DNA of 64,000 bases from Persicobacter psychrovividus (GTDB lineage Bacteria > Bacteroidota > Bacteroidia > Cytophagales > Cyclobacteriaceae): positions 1,922,001-1,986,000 of the forward strand of contig NZ_AP025292.1 in the NCBI RefSeq assembly GCF_036492425.1. The letters are read 5' to 3'. A program made the translations under genes and the position numbers. The notes under the pieces were generated by a model that was given only the letters and a program-made list of their open reading frames with translations, was not told the origin of the DNA and did not search any database. Shown piece by piece: positions 16,241 through 25,166 of this stretch. The first letter of the stretch is position 1. Every line of letters starts with the position of its first letter.

Positions 16241-18445
16241 ATGGAATTAATTAACCTCATACGCCTACTCACCTCCAATTGGCGATACTTAGTTTTTCTG
16301 CCCGTGCTGGTAACAGCAGGGGTTATTTATGCAACTAAGGGAGAGGTTCGTTCATTCACTACTTCATCACAAATATATACTGGCCTTGCCTCAGGTTATG
16401 ATATAGAAACCCACAGCGAAGACAAATTCAATTATAAGCTCTCACAGGTAATCTTCGACAATGCCATTAACCTGATCAAAACAGATAAGATGGCCGAAGA
16501 AGTCTCCATACGTTTGATGGCCCAACACTTGGCTATGCCTGCGCCAGACCATCTGATTGTAAAAGATGAAAACTGGTCTAAAGCCAAAAAATTATTCACC
16601 CCTGCCTTCAGTAAAAAATATATTAAAGTGGGTAATGCGGAACAGACTTATGAAAACCTGAAGAAGGTACGCTATGAATCTGTGAGCAATGAAGTGATTG
16701 ATATTCTGCAAAGTGAGCACCCATTTTATGGTATTGAAAAACTTAAATCCTATTCTGTAAAAAGACTTCAGGGAAGTGATTTAATCAAATTTGAATATTC
16801 CAATACCGACCCTGGAGTCGCGCAAAATGTCTTGCTATTTTTGGGTAAAGCTTTCGAGGAAATCTACAACCACCTGAAGGCGCGGCAAGCCAAGCAGGTG
16901 GTCAAATATTTTCAGGCACAACTTGACAGTACTTACAGTGCATTAACCACCACCGAGGAGGATTTGATGAACCTGAAAGCGGACAATCAGATCCTTCTGC
17001 TCGAAGATCAGCTGCAATTGATGGAGGCAAAAAAGGATGAGCTCATCAAGGGACAGGAACACCTTGAGTTGGAACTGTCAGCAAAAAAAGCACAATTGAA
17101 ATCCATGAATGTTTCTTTGCCTCAAACGAAGAATGCTTCCAACACGAACCGACAATCCGCTAATGTCATCAAGATCAAAAACCAACTGACCGATGACAAC
17201 TTTAAGCTGTCATTGCTTGAACTGACCACTGCAGACGTGGAGGTGGAACGTGAGCGCCTGACGCAACGGATTGAACGCAATCAAAAAAAACTGGAGGCCT
17301 CTATTGACTTGGGAAAAGTGCGAAAAATGCCTCAAGGTTCAAATAAAGAACTTGCAGCAGAACTTATCGCCAATATTGCTTCTTTGGAAGCCCGACTCAG
17401 GGTAACGGAGCGAATCATCGGTAATTTTTACAATAATTACCGTTCTGCCACCGCCCTGAAACTGGAAATCAATAAAATGGAACGACGGATCACCATTGCC
17501 CAGGAAAACTATTTCGCCTTATTAAAAGACCTGCAGCGATCGAAAACCAAGCTAAAAAACCTTTCGGTGAGTCACTCCATTACGGTGGTAGATTACCCAT
17601 TTTACCCGGTCAATCCAGACCCTTCCATGCGGAAATTACTGATTGTTGCGGGTTTTGCAGGCACACTGATTTTTGTTGTTTCCATCATTATTGTGGGTTA
17701 TTTATTTGATGCTTCCATCGCTACAATTGCCAAGGCAGAGAAGCTGGCAAAATCCGAAGTGGTTGGGGGAATGCCTGATATGAGTAAAATTTACAAAGAA
17801 GTTGTTATTCATAAGGTAAAGTCCAAACTCATCAAACAGCTCGAAGCCGATATTCAACAAACGAAAACGGCTAAACAACTATCGACAATGTTTATTTCGG
17901 TGGTGAGCTTACGTCCGCAGGAAGGGAAGTCAAGAATTGCTTATGAAATTGCACAAAAGTTATCGGCCTACAATAAGGTTTTGCTGATCAGGAATGGTTC
18001 CACCGAAGGAGAGCCTCGAGATATTCGCTCCAAAAATTTAGAGGCCTGGTATTATTCCACGGCGGAATCGCTGAACCAGTCAAAGGATATGGACAAATTC
18101 CTGGAGAACCCTTTAATTCAGGAGGAGTATGATTTTATTATTCTGGAGCTGGGGGCCATCTTAAATTTCGATTACCCGATTCAGCTGCTGGCCAAATCAG
18201 ACCACAATTTTCTGGTGATAGATTCCCACCGTTCATGGTCGGAAGCCGACGGAAAATCCATTGACAAGATCAAAAAATTAAAGCAGGTAAGTTTCGATGT
18301 TATCCTCAATAATATCGACCTCTTTGAAGCGGAAAAGTTAATCAGCGAATTACCGAAAAAGCGTACCCGCTTCAGACAGACCATCAAAAATATTATTCAG
18401 TTTAAATTTAGAAATAATAAGTTTTGGGTAAAGAGCAAGAAGTAA
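16241..18445 (+). CDS. Polysaccharide co-polymerase (Wzz-like) with degenerate BY-kinase-like domain
   Basis: 734 residues. Two membrane segments (about 15-31 and 466-489) bracket a large periplasmic part rich in coiled coil, the Wzz/GNVR layout that sets chain length. The cytoplasmic C-terminal domain resembles BY-kinases, with SLRPQEGKS at 556-564 as P-loop, but the first Gly/Ala of the P-loop is Leu, the Walker A' segment (VLLIRNGS) lacks its Asp, and there is no tyrosine cluster at the C-terminus. It is probably not an active tyrosine kinase. It starts 5 bases after the TolC-like gene and overlaps the glycosyltransferase gene by 22 bases. Confidence 0.85.
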   Translation: MELINLIRLLTSNWRYLVFLPVLVTAGVIYATKGEVRSFTTSSQIYTGLASGYDIETHSEDKFNYKLSQVIFDNAINLIKTDKMAEEVSIRLMAQHLAMPAPDHLIVKDENWSKAKKLFTPAFSKKYIKVGNAEQTYENLKKVRYESVSNEVIDILQSEHPFYGIEKLKSYSVKRLQGSDLIKFEYSNTDPGVAQNVLLFLGKAFEEIYNHLKARQAKQVVKYFQAQLDSTYSALTTTEEDLMNLKADNQILLLEDQLQLMEAKKDELIKGQEHLELELSAKKAQLKSMNVSLPQTKNASNTNRQSANVIKIKNQLTDDNFKLSLLELTTADVEVERERLTQRIERNQKKLEASIDLGKVRKMPQGSNKELAAELIANIASLEARLRVTERIIGNFYNNYRSATALKLEINKMERRITIAQENYFALLKDLQRSKTKLKNLSVSHSITVVDYPFYPVNPDPSMRKLLIVAGFAGTLIFVVSIIIVGYLFDASIATIAKAEKLAKSEVVGGMPDMSKIYKEVVIHKVKSKLIKQLEADIQQTKTAKQLSTMFISVVSLRPQEGKSRIAYEIAQKLSAYNKVLLIRNGSTEGEPRDIRSKNLEAWYYSTAESLNQSKDMDKFLENPLIQEEYDFIILELGAILNFDYPIQLLAKSDHNFLVIDSHRSWSEADGKSIDKIKKLKQVSFDVILNNIDLFEAEKLISELPKKRTRFRQTIKNIIQFKFRNNKFWVKSKK

Positions 18446-19653
18446 TCGTATGTATTGGCTTCCCTACCTGGGAGGACAATTACACCAAATCGACGGTAGA
18501 ACTGATGAAGGTGATCAGCAAACATATTCCTGTGGTCTATGTCAATTATCCCTTCACTTTTAAGGATGTTTTTTCAGGAATGAAAGGACAGCACCGTATC
18601 CCGTGGAAAGCTATTCTCGGCTGGGCACCCAGCACGCAGCAAGATGGCAAGGTTACCGTCCTCTACCCTCCCGCTTTTCTTCCGAATCAATTTTTGAGTA
18701 AGGGCTTCCTTTTTAACTGGAGTTCCCAGTGGAATGCCAAAAGACTGATTGGTCGCCTCACCAAACATTTAGCCGCCAAACAGCTAAAGCCACTGGCGAT
18801 TGTCAATGCCTTCAATCCATTTGTTGGGGCGTATTACCCTGACGGCTTTCGGGAAAAATATCCGCAAATTTACTACTGCTATGATGAGATCAACCAAACG
18901 CAGTGGTCGGGCAAGCATGGCGGGTACCTCGAAACGCTTTTCCTGACCCAGACCCAGGGGCATATTTTTAGCTCCGCCCCATTACAGAAAAGTAAATCTA
19001 CGCCTGGAAAGCCCTCTTTTTTGGTGAAAAACGGGGTCGATTTCTCCCTTTTCAACCAGGCAAACATTCCGATTTCAAAAAGGGGGGAACAGGACCGTGC
19101 ATTATATATTGGGGCAATGGACGACCGCCTTGACTATCCCCTGTTAAATTACCTTGCAGCACAATTACCCAAGTGGCAATTTGATTTTTTTGGCCCTGTA
19201 AAAAGTGACGCTTTCCACCAATTGGTACAGCAGCATCAAAACATCAATTACAAGGGGAATTTTCCTGCTGCCGAAATTCCCGTACAAATCACCAAACACC
19301 ACATCGGCCTTATTCCTTTTGTGCGCAATGCATTTACCAAAAATATTTATCCGCTAAAAATCAATGAATATCTGGCCGCAGGGCTCAATGTCGTCACTAC
19401 ACCCTTTGGGGACTTGTCGGATTTTGAATCCACGGTCTATTTTGGCAATAGCCACGAAAGTTTCCTCAGCAGCCTCCGACAAGCACGGAAGCAACTGAAT
19501 GACGAACAGGTGCTGAAAAATGCGTCCTTTGCCAGCCACAACAGCTGGAGCAGTCGTGGAGAAGCCTTTTTGAAAGCAGTAGCGGAAATCACACAAAATA
19601 ACCAAGGGATTATCAATGAGAAAAAAAATATTGAAACTGCAAAATTCAAGTAA
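18424..19653 (+). CDS. Glycosyltransferase, GT-B fold (group 1-like)
   Basis: 409 residues from a TTG start at 18424 inside the previous gene. The C-terminal half shows the usual GT4-like pattern: LYIGAMDDRLDYPLL, the FDFFGPV strand, GNFPAAEIP, and the sugar-nucleotide site IGLIPFVRNAFTKNIYPLKINEYLAAGLNVV, where the Glu of KINEYLAAG contacts the donor. No signal peptide or membrane segment. It would add a sugar to the lipid-linked precursor begun by the sugar transferase upstream. It overlaps the flippase gene by 38 bases. It is the only conventional glycosyltransferase in the operon, so the repeat unit is either very short or completed by enzymes elsewhere. Confidence 0.87.
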   Translation: MGKEQEVIVCIGFPTWEDNYTKSTVELMKVISKHIPVVYVNYPFTFKDVFSGMKGQHRIPWKAILGWAPSTQQDGKVTVLYPPAFLPNQFLSKGFLFNWSSQWNAKRLIGRLTKHLAAKQLKPLAIVNAFNPFVGAYYPDGFREKYPQIYYCYDEINQTQWSGKHGGYLETLFLTQTQGHIFSSAPLQKSKSTPGKPSFLVKNGVDFSLFNQANIPISKRGEQDRALYIGAMDDRLDYPLLNYLAAQLPKWQFDFFGPVKSDAFHQLVQQHQNINYKGNFPAAEIPVQITKHHIGLIPFVRNAFTKNIYPLKINEYLAAGLNVVTTPFGDLSDFESTVYFGNSHESFLSSLRQARKQLNDEQVLKNASFASHNSWSSRGEAFLKAVAEITQNNQGIINEKKNIETAKFK

Positions 19654-20938
19654 TTTTGGTGCCCTTTTAACCAACGGCCTTCTGGCGAGCATGCGTTTGC
19701 TGAACTTCACATTACTTGCCCGGGCCCTGAGCACAGAAAATTTCGGTATATGGGTAATTTACCTGACCACCGTAAACTTCATGGAGATGCTGCGTTTTGG
19801 CTTACTCAGAACCGCTTTCATTAAATTTACCAGTGGATTGGCGGAAGTTGAGCAGCGCATTGTTGAGGGCAGCAGCTGGTTGATCGCCCTCGCTTTCTGC
19901 CTGCTGATTGGCCTGCTTGCGCTTCTTTTTCATTTTCTTCAGCCACTGATTCCATTGAGTGAAAGCTTCAGGCTGTTTTTCGTGTATTATCCGGCCTATG
20001 CCTTGTTGGTCCTTCCCTATCATTATGCCACTTTCAAATTACAGGCCGCAAAGCGCTTCATGGCTATTTTTGCCTTAACGGTTACCCACACTACCTCTTG
20101 GGCGTCGATCCTGATCTTTAACTTATTTTACCCTTTGTCCCTTCAGCAGCTGGTATGGGGACACATTGCGGCCATCAGCATGGCCAGTGGTTTGGCACTA
20201 CTGTTAGGTTGGAGTAATGTCAGCGCTATTCCTGCCGCCAGTAAAGCGTGGATCATGAAACTGCTTCATTTCGGAAAATACAGCATCGGTACCCTCATCG
20301 GCTCGAACCTGCTGAAAAGTGCCGACACCTATCTGATCAATCTATTCCTCGGCCCTGCGGCCACTGCGCTGTACAATATTCCGCTCAGGCTTACTGAAAT
20401 GCTCGAAATTCCCTTGCGAGCACTGGCCCAAACGGCCTTGCCTAAGATCTCTGCGGCAGCCAATCAAAATCAGAAAACAAGAATCAGCGAACTGTTTGCC
20501 CAATATACCTCATTTGCAAGTTTAATCTACCTGCCCCTGTTATCAGCCGCTTTCATCTTTGCGCCGCAATTGGTTACCCTTATCGGTGGGGAACAATATA
20601 CAGGCACCCATTCCATCTTCAGGATTTTCCTTGTGGCGTCGGTATTTTTGCCTGCTGACCGTTTTGCAGGAGTTACCCTCGATGCCATCGGTCTCCCGCA
20701 AATCAACCTGAGGAAGGTGGTCGTCATGGCATTGGTGAATATTGCTGGCGATTACCTGGTACTGCAATATTCTACAAACCTGAGCCTTGTGGCTTTGGTA
20801 ACGATCAATACCCTTTTTATCGGTATGAGCTATGGATTATATCAGCTGATCAGACTGAAGATCATAAAAATGGCGCATTTCAAGGCATACCTTTTCAAAT
20901 ATGGAAGAAGACTCAAGTTGAGCAAAAATACCCCCTGA
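19616..20938 (+). CDS. Polysaccharide flippase (Wzx/MOP family)
   Basis: 440 residues with about 12-14 hydrophobic segments. The N-terminal ARALSTENFGIWVIYLTTV is the classic opening of Wzx-type flippases of the MOP superfamily, and LKSADTYLINLFLGPAATALYNIPLRL is the second-half equivalent. It would move undecaprenyl-linked oligosaccharide across the inner membrane. It ends the exopolysaccharide operon (no Wzy polymerase is recognisable here). The last 20 residues are basic and cytosolic. A 62-base gap separates it from the TetR-type gene. Confidence 0.88.
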   Translation: MRKKILKLQNSSNFGALLTNGLLASMRLLNFTLLARALSTENFGIWVIYLTTVNFMEMLRFGLLRTAFIKFTSGLAEVEQRIVEGSSWLIALAFCLLIGLLALLFHFLQPLIPLSESFRLFFVYYPAYALLVLPYHYATFKLQAAKRFMAIFALTVTHTTSWASILIFNLFYPLSLQQLVWGHIAAISMASGLALLLGWSNVSAIPAASKAWIMKLLHFGKYSIGTLIGSNLLKSADTYLINLFLGPAATALYNIPLRLTEMLEIPLRALAQTALPKISAAANQNQKTRISELFAQYTSFASLIYLPLLSAAFIFAPQLVTLIGGEQYTGTHSIFRIFLVASVFLPADRFAGVTLDAIGLPQINLRKVVVMALVNIAGDYLVLQYSTNLSLVALVTINTLFIGMSYGLYQLIRLKIIKMAHFKAYLFKYGRRLKLSKNTP

Positions 20939-21000
20939 CCAACACAACCAAGACCTTCGACAGGAAGTCTTGAACTCTAAGGCTAAAACATTATTTTATT

Positions 21001-21663
21001 ATGGCAAAAAAAACCGTGGACCTCAAAGAAAAAATCAAGCATGAGTATCTTGATTATTACCTGACCAAAGGTCATGATCCCAAGACCGTCTATCATTTTT
21101 GCAAAGAACTGAAAATAAAGGAAGAAGCGTATTATGAGCATTATAATTCCTTTGCGCAGATCAGGGCTGATATATGGAGAAGCCTATTTTTAGAGACCAA
21201 AAAAGGTATTATGGAGGATGATGTTTACAGCAGTTATTCCGTGCGGGAAAAATTGCTCGCTTTCTATTATACCCTCGGGGAAATGCTCAAATCGAAAAGA
21301 AGTTTCGTGGTGCAGGACTTCCCCCGATCGCCAAAGGAGTTCATTAAAAAGAGCCAGATAAAAGCTTTCAAGGAACCTTACCTGCTGTTTGTGCAGGATC
21401 TGGTTCAGGAAGGTATAGAAACAGGAGAAATTAAAAGCCGATCGAAACTCGAAGCCAAATACAAGGAGGCTTTGTGGGCGCAATGTGTTTTTATCATTGA
21501 CTTCTGGACCAAGGACGACAGCGAACAGTTTGAAGCCACGGACGCCGCCATTGAAAAGGCCGTCAATCTTAGCTTTGAACTCATGGGCGCTTCCGCTTTG
21601 GACAGCATCCTTGATTTCGGAAAATTTCTTTTTCACAACAGAGATAAAATGCGTTACCAATAA
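21001..21663 (+). CDS. TetR-family-like transcriptional regulator
   Basis: 220 residues. The N-terminal 60 residues have the TetR helix-turn-helix pattern, although the recognition stretch (DPKTVYHFCKELKIKEEAYYEHYNSFAQI) is a divergent form of the usual T...VA...GVS.GTLYYHF. The rest is helical, as in ligand-binding domains of the family. The stop codon shares a base with the ATG of the ABC1-kinase gene (TAATG), so the pair is cotranslated. Its ligand and targets are unknown; autoregulation of the pair is likely. Confidence 0.78.
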   Translation: MAKKTVDLKEKIKHEYLDYYLTKGHDPKTVYHFCKELKIKEEAYYEHYNSFAQIRADIWRSLFLETKKGIMEDDVYSSYSVREKLLAFYYTLGEMLKSKRSFVVQDFPRSPKEFIKKSQIKAFKEPYLLFVQDLVQEGIETGEIKSRSKLEAKYKEALWAQCVFIIDFWTKDDSEQFEATDAAIEKAVNLSFELMGASALDSILDFGKFLFHNRDKMRYQ

Positions 21664-22979
21664 TGAAAGAACAGTCAAAAATCCCAACCACAAAGGTAGA
21701 ACGTGCTTCAAAGTTTATGAAAGCGGGAGTGAAGGTCGGAGGAAACTATATTAAGCATTATGCCAAGCGTGTGATAGGTAATGATGCTGACCGTTCCGAA
21801 CTGAATGAAGACAATGCCAAAGTGATTTATGGTTCCCTGAGCGAGCTGAAAGGCAGTGCCCTGAAGGTGGCACAGATGATGGCCATGGACAAAAATCTTT
21901 TGCCTACTGCCTACCAGAACCAATTTGCCATGGCACAGTACAGCGCCCCACCGTTGTCTTATCCTCTGGTGGTGAAAACATTCAGAAAATTCTTCAAAAA
22001 GACCCCTTCACAATTATTCGACAGCTTCAGTCAGTCGGCGATAAATGCGGCCTCTATTGGGCAGGTTCATGAAGCCTTCCTGAATGAAAAACGCCTTGCC
22101 GTGAAAATTCAATATCCTGGAGTGGCTGATTCCGTCACGTCGGATTTGAAAATTGCCCGTCCACTTGCGGCAAAATTACTTAATATGAGTGATGCTGAAA
22201 TCAGTCAGTATATGAGCGAGGTCGAGGAAAAATTATTGGAGGAAACCGATTACGTGCTTGAGCTGAAACGATCCCAGGAGATTACCTCTGCTTGTGCACA
22301 TATCGAAAATACACACTTCCCAACCTATCACCCACAATTTTCCTGTGAGCGCGTCCTGACGATGGACTGGATGCCTGGCGACCACCTGAAAGAATTTTTG
22401 CAGAAGCAACCTTCGCAGGAAGTCAGAAATAAAATAGGCCAGGCATTATGGGATTTCTATGATTATCAAATCCATTCCATGCAGCAGGTACATGCCGATC
22501 CGCATCCTGGTAATTTTTTATTGCAGATGGATGGTACCCTTGGCGTCATTGATTTTGGCTGTGTGAAAGTCATTCCACCAAAATTCTATCATGCTTATTT
22601 CAGTTTATTAGCCAAGGATCTCATCAAAGACAGCAAACGCTATGAGGAGCTGTTGTATGAGCTGGAGTTCTTGCTTCATGACGATACCGAAGAGGAAAAA
22701 CTTTTCTTCAGCAAAATTTTCGAAGAAATGATTGACCTGCTCGGACGACCATTCCATTATGATGAGTTTGATTTTGCCGATGAATCCTATTTTATGCAAA
22801 TTTATGAGTTAGGAGAAAAAATTAAAACCATGAAGGAATTGCGCAAATCAAGAACCGCCAGAGGCTCAAGACATGGTTTGTACATTAACAGGACCTATTT
22901 CGGCCTTTATAACTTGTTACATGATTTAGGCGCAAAAATTAATACAAAGACCCTCAGTAAATTAGCCCTGATTGCATAA
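21663..22979 (+). CDS. ABC1/AarF (UbiB-like) atypical kinase
   Basis: 438 residues. Kinase-like motifs of the ABC1 family are clear: the alanine-rich loop INAASIGQVHEA, VAIK-equivalent Lys in LAVKIQYPG, catalytic HADPHPGNFLL and DFG in GVIDFGC. The family's KxGQ motif appears as KVAQ. Members support quinone biosynthesis or lipid handling at the membrane through ATPase activity rather than protein phosphorylation. In an organism that makes menaquinone, with menD-menE 480 bases downstream, a role in isoprenoid quinone or lipid homeostasis is plausible but not shown. Confidence 0.9.
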   Translation: MKEQSKIPTTKVERASKFMKAGVKVGGNYIKHYAKRVIGNDADRSELNEDNAKVIYGSLSELKGSALKVAQMMAMDKNLLPTAYQNQFAMAQYSAPPLSYPLVVKTFRKFFKKTPSQLFDSFSQSAINAASIGQVHEAFLNEKRLAVKIQYPGVADSVTSDLKIARPLAAKLLNMSDAEISQYMSEVEEKLLEETDYVLELKRSQEITSACAHIENTHFPTYHPQFSCERVLTMDWMPGDHLKEFLQKQPSQEVRNKIGQALWDFYDYQIHSMQQVHADPHPGNFLLQMDGTLGVIDFGCVKVIPPKFYHAYFSLLAKDLIKDSKRYEELLYELEFLLHDDTEEEKLFFSKIFEEMIDLLGRPFHYDEFDFADESYFMQIYELGEKIKTMKELRKSRTARGSRHGLYINRTYFGLYNLLHDLGAKINTKTLSKLALIA

Positions 22980-23006
22980 ATTTTATGAAAAAATATCATA
23001 AAGCCG

Positions 23007-23039
23007 TTTGGCAGACTGTAAAATTAGCCCTAATATTGC
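23007..23039 (+). promoter_or_regulatory. Promoter of the tRNA-Ile2 pair
   Basis: TTTG (23007-23010), a 20-bp spacer and TAATATTGC (23031-23039; one mismatch to TAnnTTTGC) form a well-spaced Bacteroidota promoter, with the predicted start about 25 bases before the first tRNA. Confidence 0.6.
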
Positions 23040-23070
23040 ACAGCAAAACGGTGATAACAGCCGTTGAGCA

Positions 23071-23147
23071 GGGCCTATAGCTCAGTTGGTTAGAGCTTCT
23101 GACTCATAATCAGGAGGTCGCTGGTTCGAGCCCAGCTGGGCCCACCA
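23071..23147 (+). tRNA. tRNA-Ile2 (anticodon CAU), copy 1, with encoded CCA
   Basis: The acceptor GGGCCTA pairs with TGGGCCC; D arm GCTC...GAGC; anticodon loop CTCATAA gives CAU; T arm CTGG-TTCGAGC-CCAG. C4-G69 and C5-G68, together with the CTCATAATC anticodon region, are the features of the minor isoleucine tRNA whose C34 is changed to lysidine by TilS, so it reads AUA and not AUG. An elongator methionine tRNA is the less likely alternative. The discriminator A is followed by a genomic CCA (23145-23147). Confidence 0.9.
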
Positions 23148-23174
23148 CATCATTTATGATATTAAAAATTTATA

Positions 23175-23190
23175 GAATGTTTATACATTC
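23175..23190 (+). repeat. Hairpin in the spacer between the two tRNA genes
   Basis: GAATGT (23175-23180) and ACATTC (23185-23190) with a TTAT loop directly abut the second tRNA. ATCAT-TT-ATGAT lies just before. They could guide processing of the dicistronic precursor. Confidence 0.45.
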
Positions 23191-23191
23191 A

Positions 23192-23265
23192 GGGCCTATA
23201 GCTCAGTTGGTTAGAGCTTCTGACTCATAATCAGGAGGTCGCTGGTTCGAGCCCAGCTGGGCCCA
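23192..23265 (+). tRNA. tRNA-Ile2 (anticodon CAU), copy 2, no encoded CCA
   Basis: The 74 bases are identical to copy 1 from position 1 to the discriminator A, but the next bases are CAA instead of CCA, so the 3' end must be completed by tRNA nucleotidyltransferase. It is separated from copy 1 by 44 bases and followed by an intrinsic terminator, so both should come from one transcript. Confidence 0.9.
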
Positions 23266-23275
23266 CAAGTTTTTC

Positions 23276-23302
23276 AAGTCGCTTTTTGAGCGACTTTTTT
23301 TT
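23276..23302 (+). terminator. Terminator of the tRNA operon
   Basis: GTCGCT (23278-23283) and AGCGAC (23289-23294) with a 5-base loop, followed by eight T. Confidence 0.85.
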
Positions 23303-23459
23303 GTCCAAAAAATCAGGAACTCTCCCTAAACACTATTCGGCGCATTTATGGCTGAAACACCCTACGATTTCTGATGGAACTTTCATTTTGGCAATGAATA
23401 TTAATTCCTAAATTGCGGTCAATCGGCCCCAAAGGCAACAATCAACAAAAATCAAAAGT

Positions 23460-25166
23460 ATGCTACTTCCTGCTATCAATAATATTGTTGAAGTCTGTGC
23501 GAAACAACAACTCGAAGATGTTATCCTCTCTCCAGGATCGCGCTGTGCCCCTCTAACAATCGCATTTAATCGACACGAACATTTCAACCCGCTTTCGATT
23601 CCTGATGAGCGTGCTGCTGCTTTTACCGCTTTGGGGATGAGCCTGAAAAGTCAAAAAGCAAGTATATTGGTTTGCACCAGCGGAAGTGCAGCGCTAAACT
23701 ATGCACCTGCTGTTGCTGAAGGGTATTTTCAGCAAATACCCATGATTGTCATGACGGCCGACAGACCTCCGGAGTGGATCGATCAACTGGATGGACAAAC
23801 CATCAGGCAAACCAATGTATTCGGCAATCATGTTAAAAAATCTTACGACTTGCCCGTCGATTATACCCACCCCGACGCCCAATGGCAAATCAATCGGATC
23901 ATCAATGATGCCATCAATCTGGCGCATCAGGCTCCTGCCGGCCCGGTGCATCTCAATATTCCTTTTCGCGAACCCTTCTACCCTACTGTTTCCGAAACCG
24001 TAACGTTTGATGAAAACAGTAGAACCATCAAGCAGTGGGCCGTGAAAAAAGACCTTGCACAAGATCAGTGGCAGTTGGTGAAGGAGCAATTTGAATCTTT
24101 TGACCGTCCGCTGATTGTTGTTGGACAGGCCCCACTGAATGATAGCCTGATTCGCATCATTGACGAGTTCTCCAAGAAATACCATATTCCCGTTGTTGCG
24201 GATGGCATCAGTAATTTTCAAAGCCTTGAAAATGCTATTGGACTGATTGATAACATTCTAATGGGAGCCAACAATAAAGCCAATCTTCAGCCCGACTTAC
24301 TCATCACCTTTGGGAAGTCGGTGATTTCTAAACCGCTGAAAATCTTTTTACGCCAGCACAAGGCTCAAAAACATTGGCATATTCAGGAAGAAGGCATTCC
24401 TGCGGATACCTTTCAGCAACTTACCGATACATTCAACATCAGCCCGACGACCTTTTTCTCCAACATGAACTCAGGTATTGGGACTACGGCTGACATTAAC
24501 TGGTTTGAAGCTTGGGCAACACATGAACAGCACCAGCGGAACATTCTTTCGCAGCATTTTGCGAAGGAAACTGCTTTTCATGAATTGGCCATTGTGCATC
24601 AGATTCTTCAGGCTTTGCCTGCTGGCTCAGACCTACACCTGGCCAACTCCATGACGGTGCGCAACGCAAATTTTGTCGGTATTCCTACTGACAGCGATTT
24701 GGAGGTTTTCTGTAACAGGGGGACAAGCGGCATCGATGGTTCCAACTCCACAGCCATTGGCTCGGCGATCAAAAGTGGGAACATCACCACCCTGATTACG
24801 GGTGATCTCGCATTTTTTTATGACCGAAATGGCTTCTGGAACAATTACCTGCCAAAAAATTTGCGGGTCATTGTGATCAATAACCATTGTGGCGGAATTT
24901 TCGGCGTGATTCAAGGGCCAAGTCAATTGCCTGAACTGGAGGACTATTTTGAAACCCATCAGCCGTTGGATGCCCAAAAATTAGCCTCAGACCATCAAAT
25001 GGAATATGCCTGCGCGCAGGATGCGACGACCCTGAAAAACAGCCTCGAAGACTTTTATCAAGCTGGAAACGGGCCGAAAATTCTGGAAATTAATGTGGAC
25101 AAAGCCCTCAATAAAGCAGCTTTTTCAGCCTTCAAAACGCTCATCAAGACAAGCCCATGCAACTGA
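23460..25166 (+). CDS. menD: 2-Succinyl-5-enolpyruvyl-6-hydroxy-3-cyclohexene-1-carboxylate synthase
   Basis: 568 residues, normal for MenD. N-terminal SPGSRCAPLTIAF, PDERAAAFTALG (ThDP-activating Glu), TADRPPEW and the C-terminal cofactor-binding segment from GTSGIDGSNSTAIG to LITGDLAFFYDRNG are all present. The enzyme joins isochorismate and 2-oxoglutarate with thiamine diphosphate and Mg in menaquinone synthesis. A possible promoter (TTTG at 23387, TAAATTG at 23409) precedes it. The end overlaps menE by 10 bases, so translation is coupled. Isochorismate would come from the menF product encoded 25 kb away. Confidence 0.96.
   Translation: MLLPAINNIVEVCAKQQLEDVILSPGSRCAPLTIAFNRHEHFNPLSIPDERAAAFTALGMSLKSQKASILVCTSGSAALNYAPAVAEGYFQQIPMIVMTADRPPEWIDQLDGQTIRQTNVFGNHVKKSYDLPVDYTHPDAQWQINRIINDAINLAHQAPAGPVHLNIPFREPFYPTVSETVTFDENSRTIKQWAVKKDLAQDQWQLVKEQFESFDRPLIVVGQAPLNDSLIRIIDEFSKKYHIPVVADGISNFQSLENAIGLIDNILMGANNKANLQPDLLITFGKSVISKPLKIFLRQHKAQKHWHIQEEGIPADTFQQLTDTFNISPTTFFSNMNSGIGTTADINWFEAWATHEQHQRNILSQHFAKETAFHELAIVHQILQALPAGSDLHLANSMTVRNANFVGIPTDSDLEVFCNRGTSGIDGSNSTAIGSAIKSGNITTLITGDLAFFYDRNGFWNNYLPKNLRVIVINNHCGGIFGVIQGPSQLPELEDYFETHQPLDAQKLASDHQMEYACAQDATTLKNSLEDFYQAGNGPKILEINVDKALNKAAFSAFKTLIKTSPCN

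Noticed and set aside
23071-23265. Calling the CAU tRNAs elongator or initiator methionine
   Set aside because: C4-G69, C5-G68 and the CTCATAATC anticodon region fit the lysidine-type isoleucine tRNA; G1-C72 pairing excludes the initiator.
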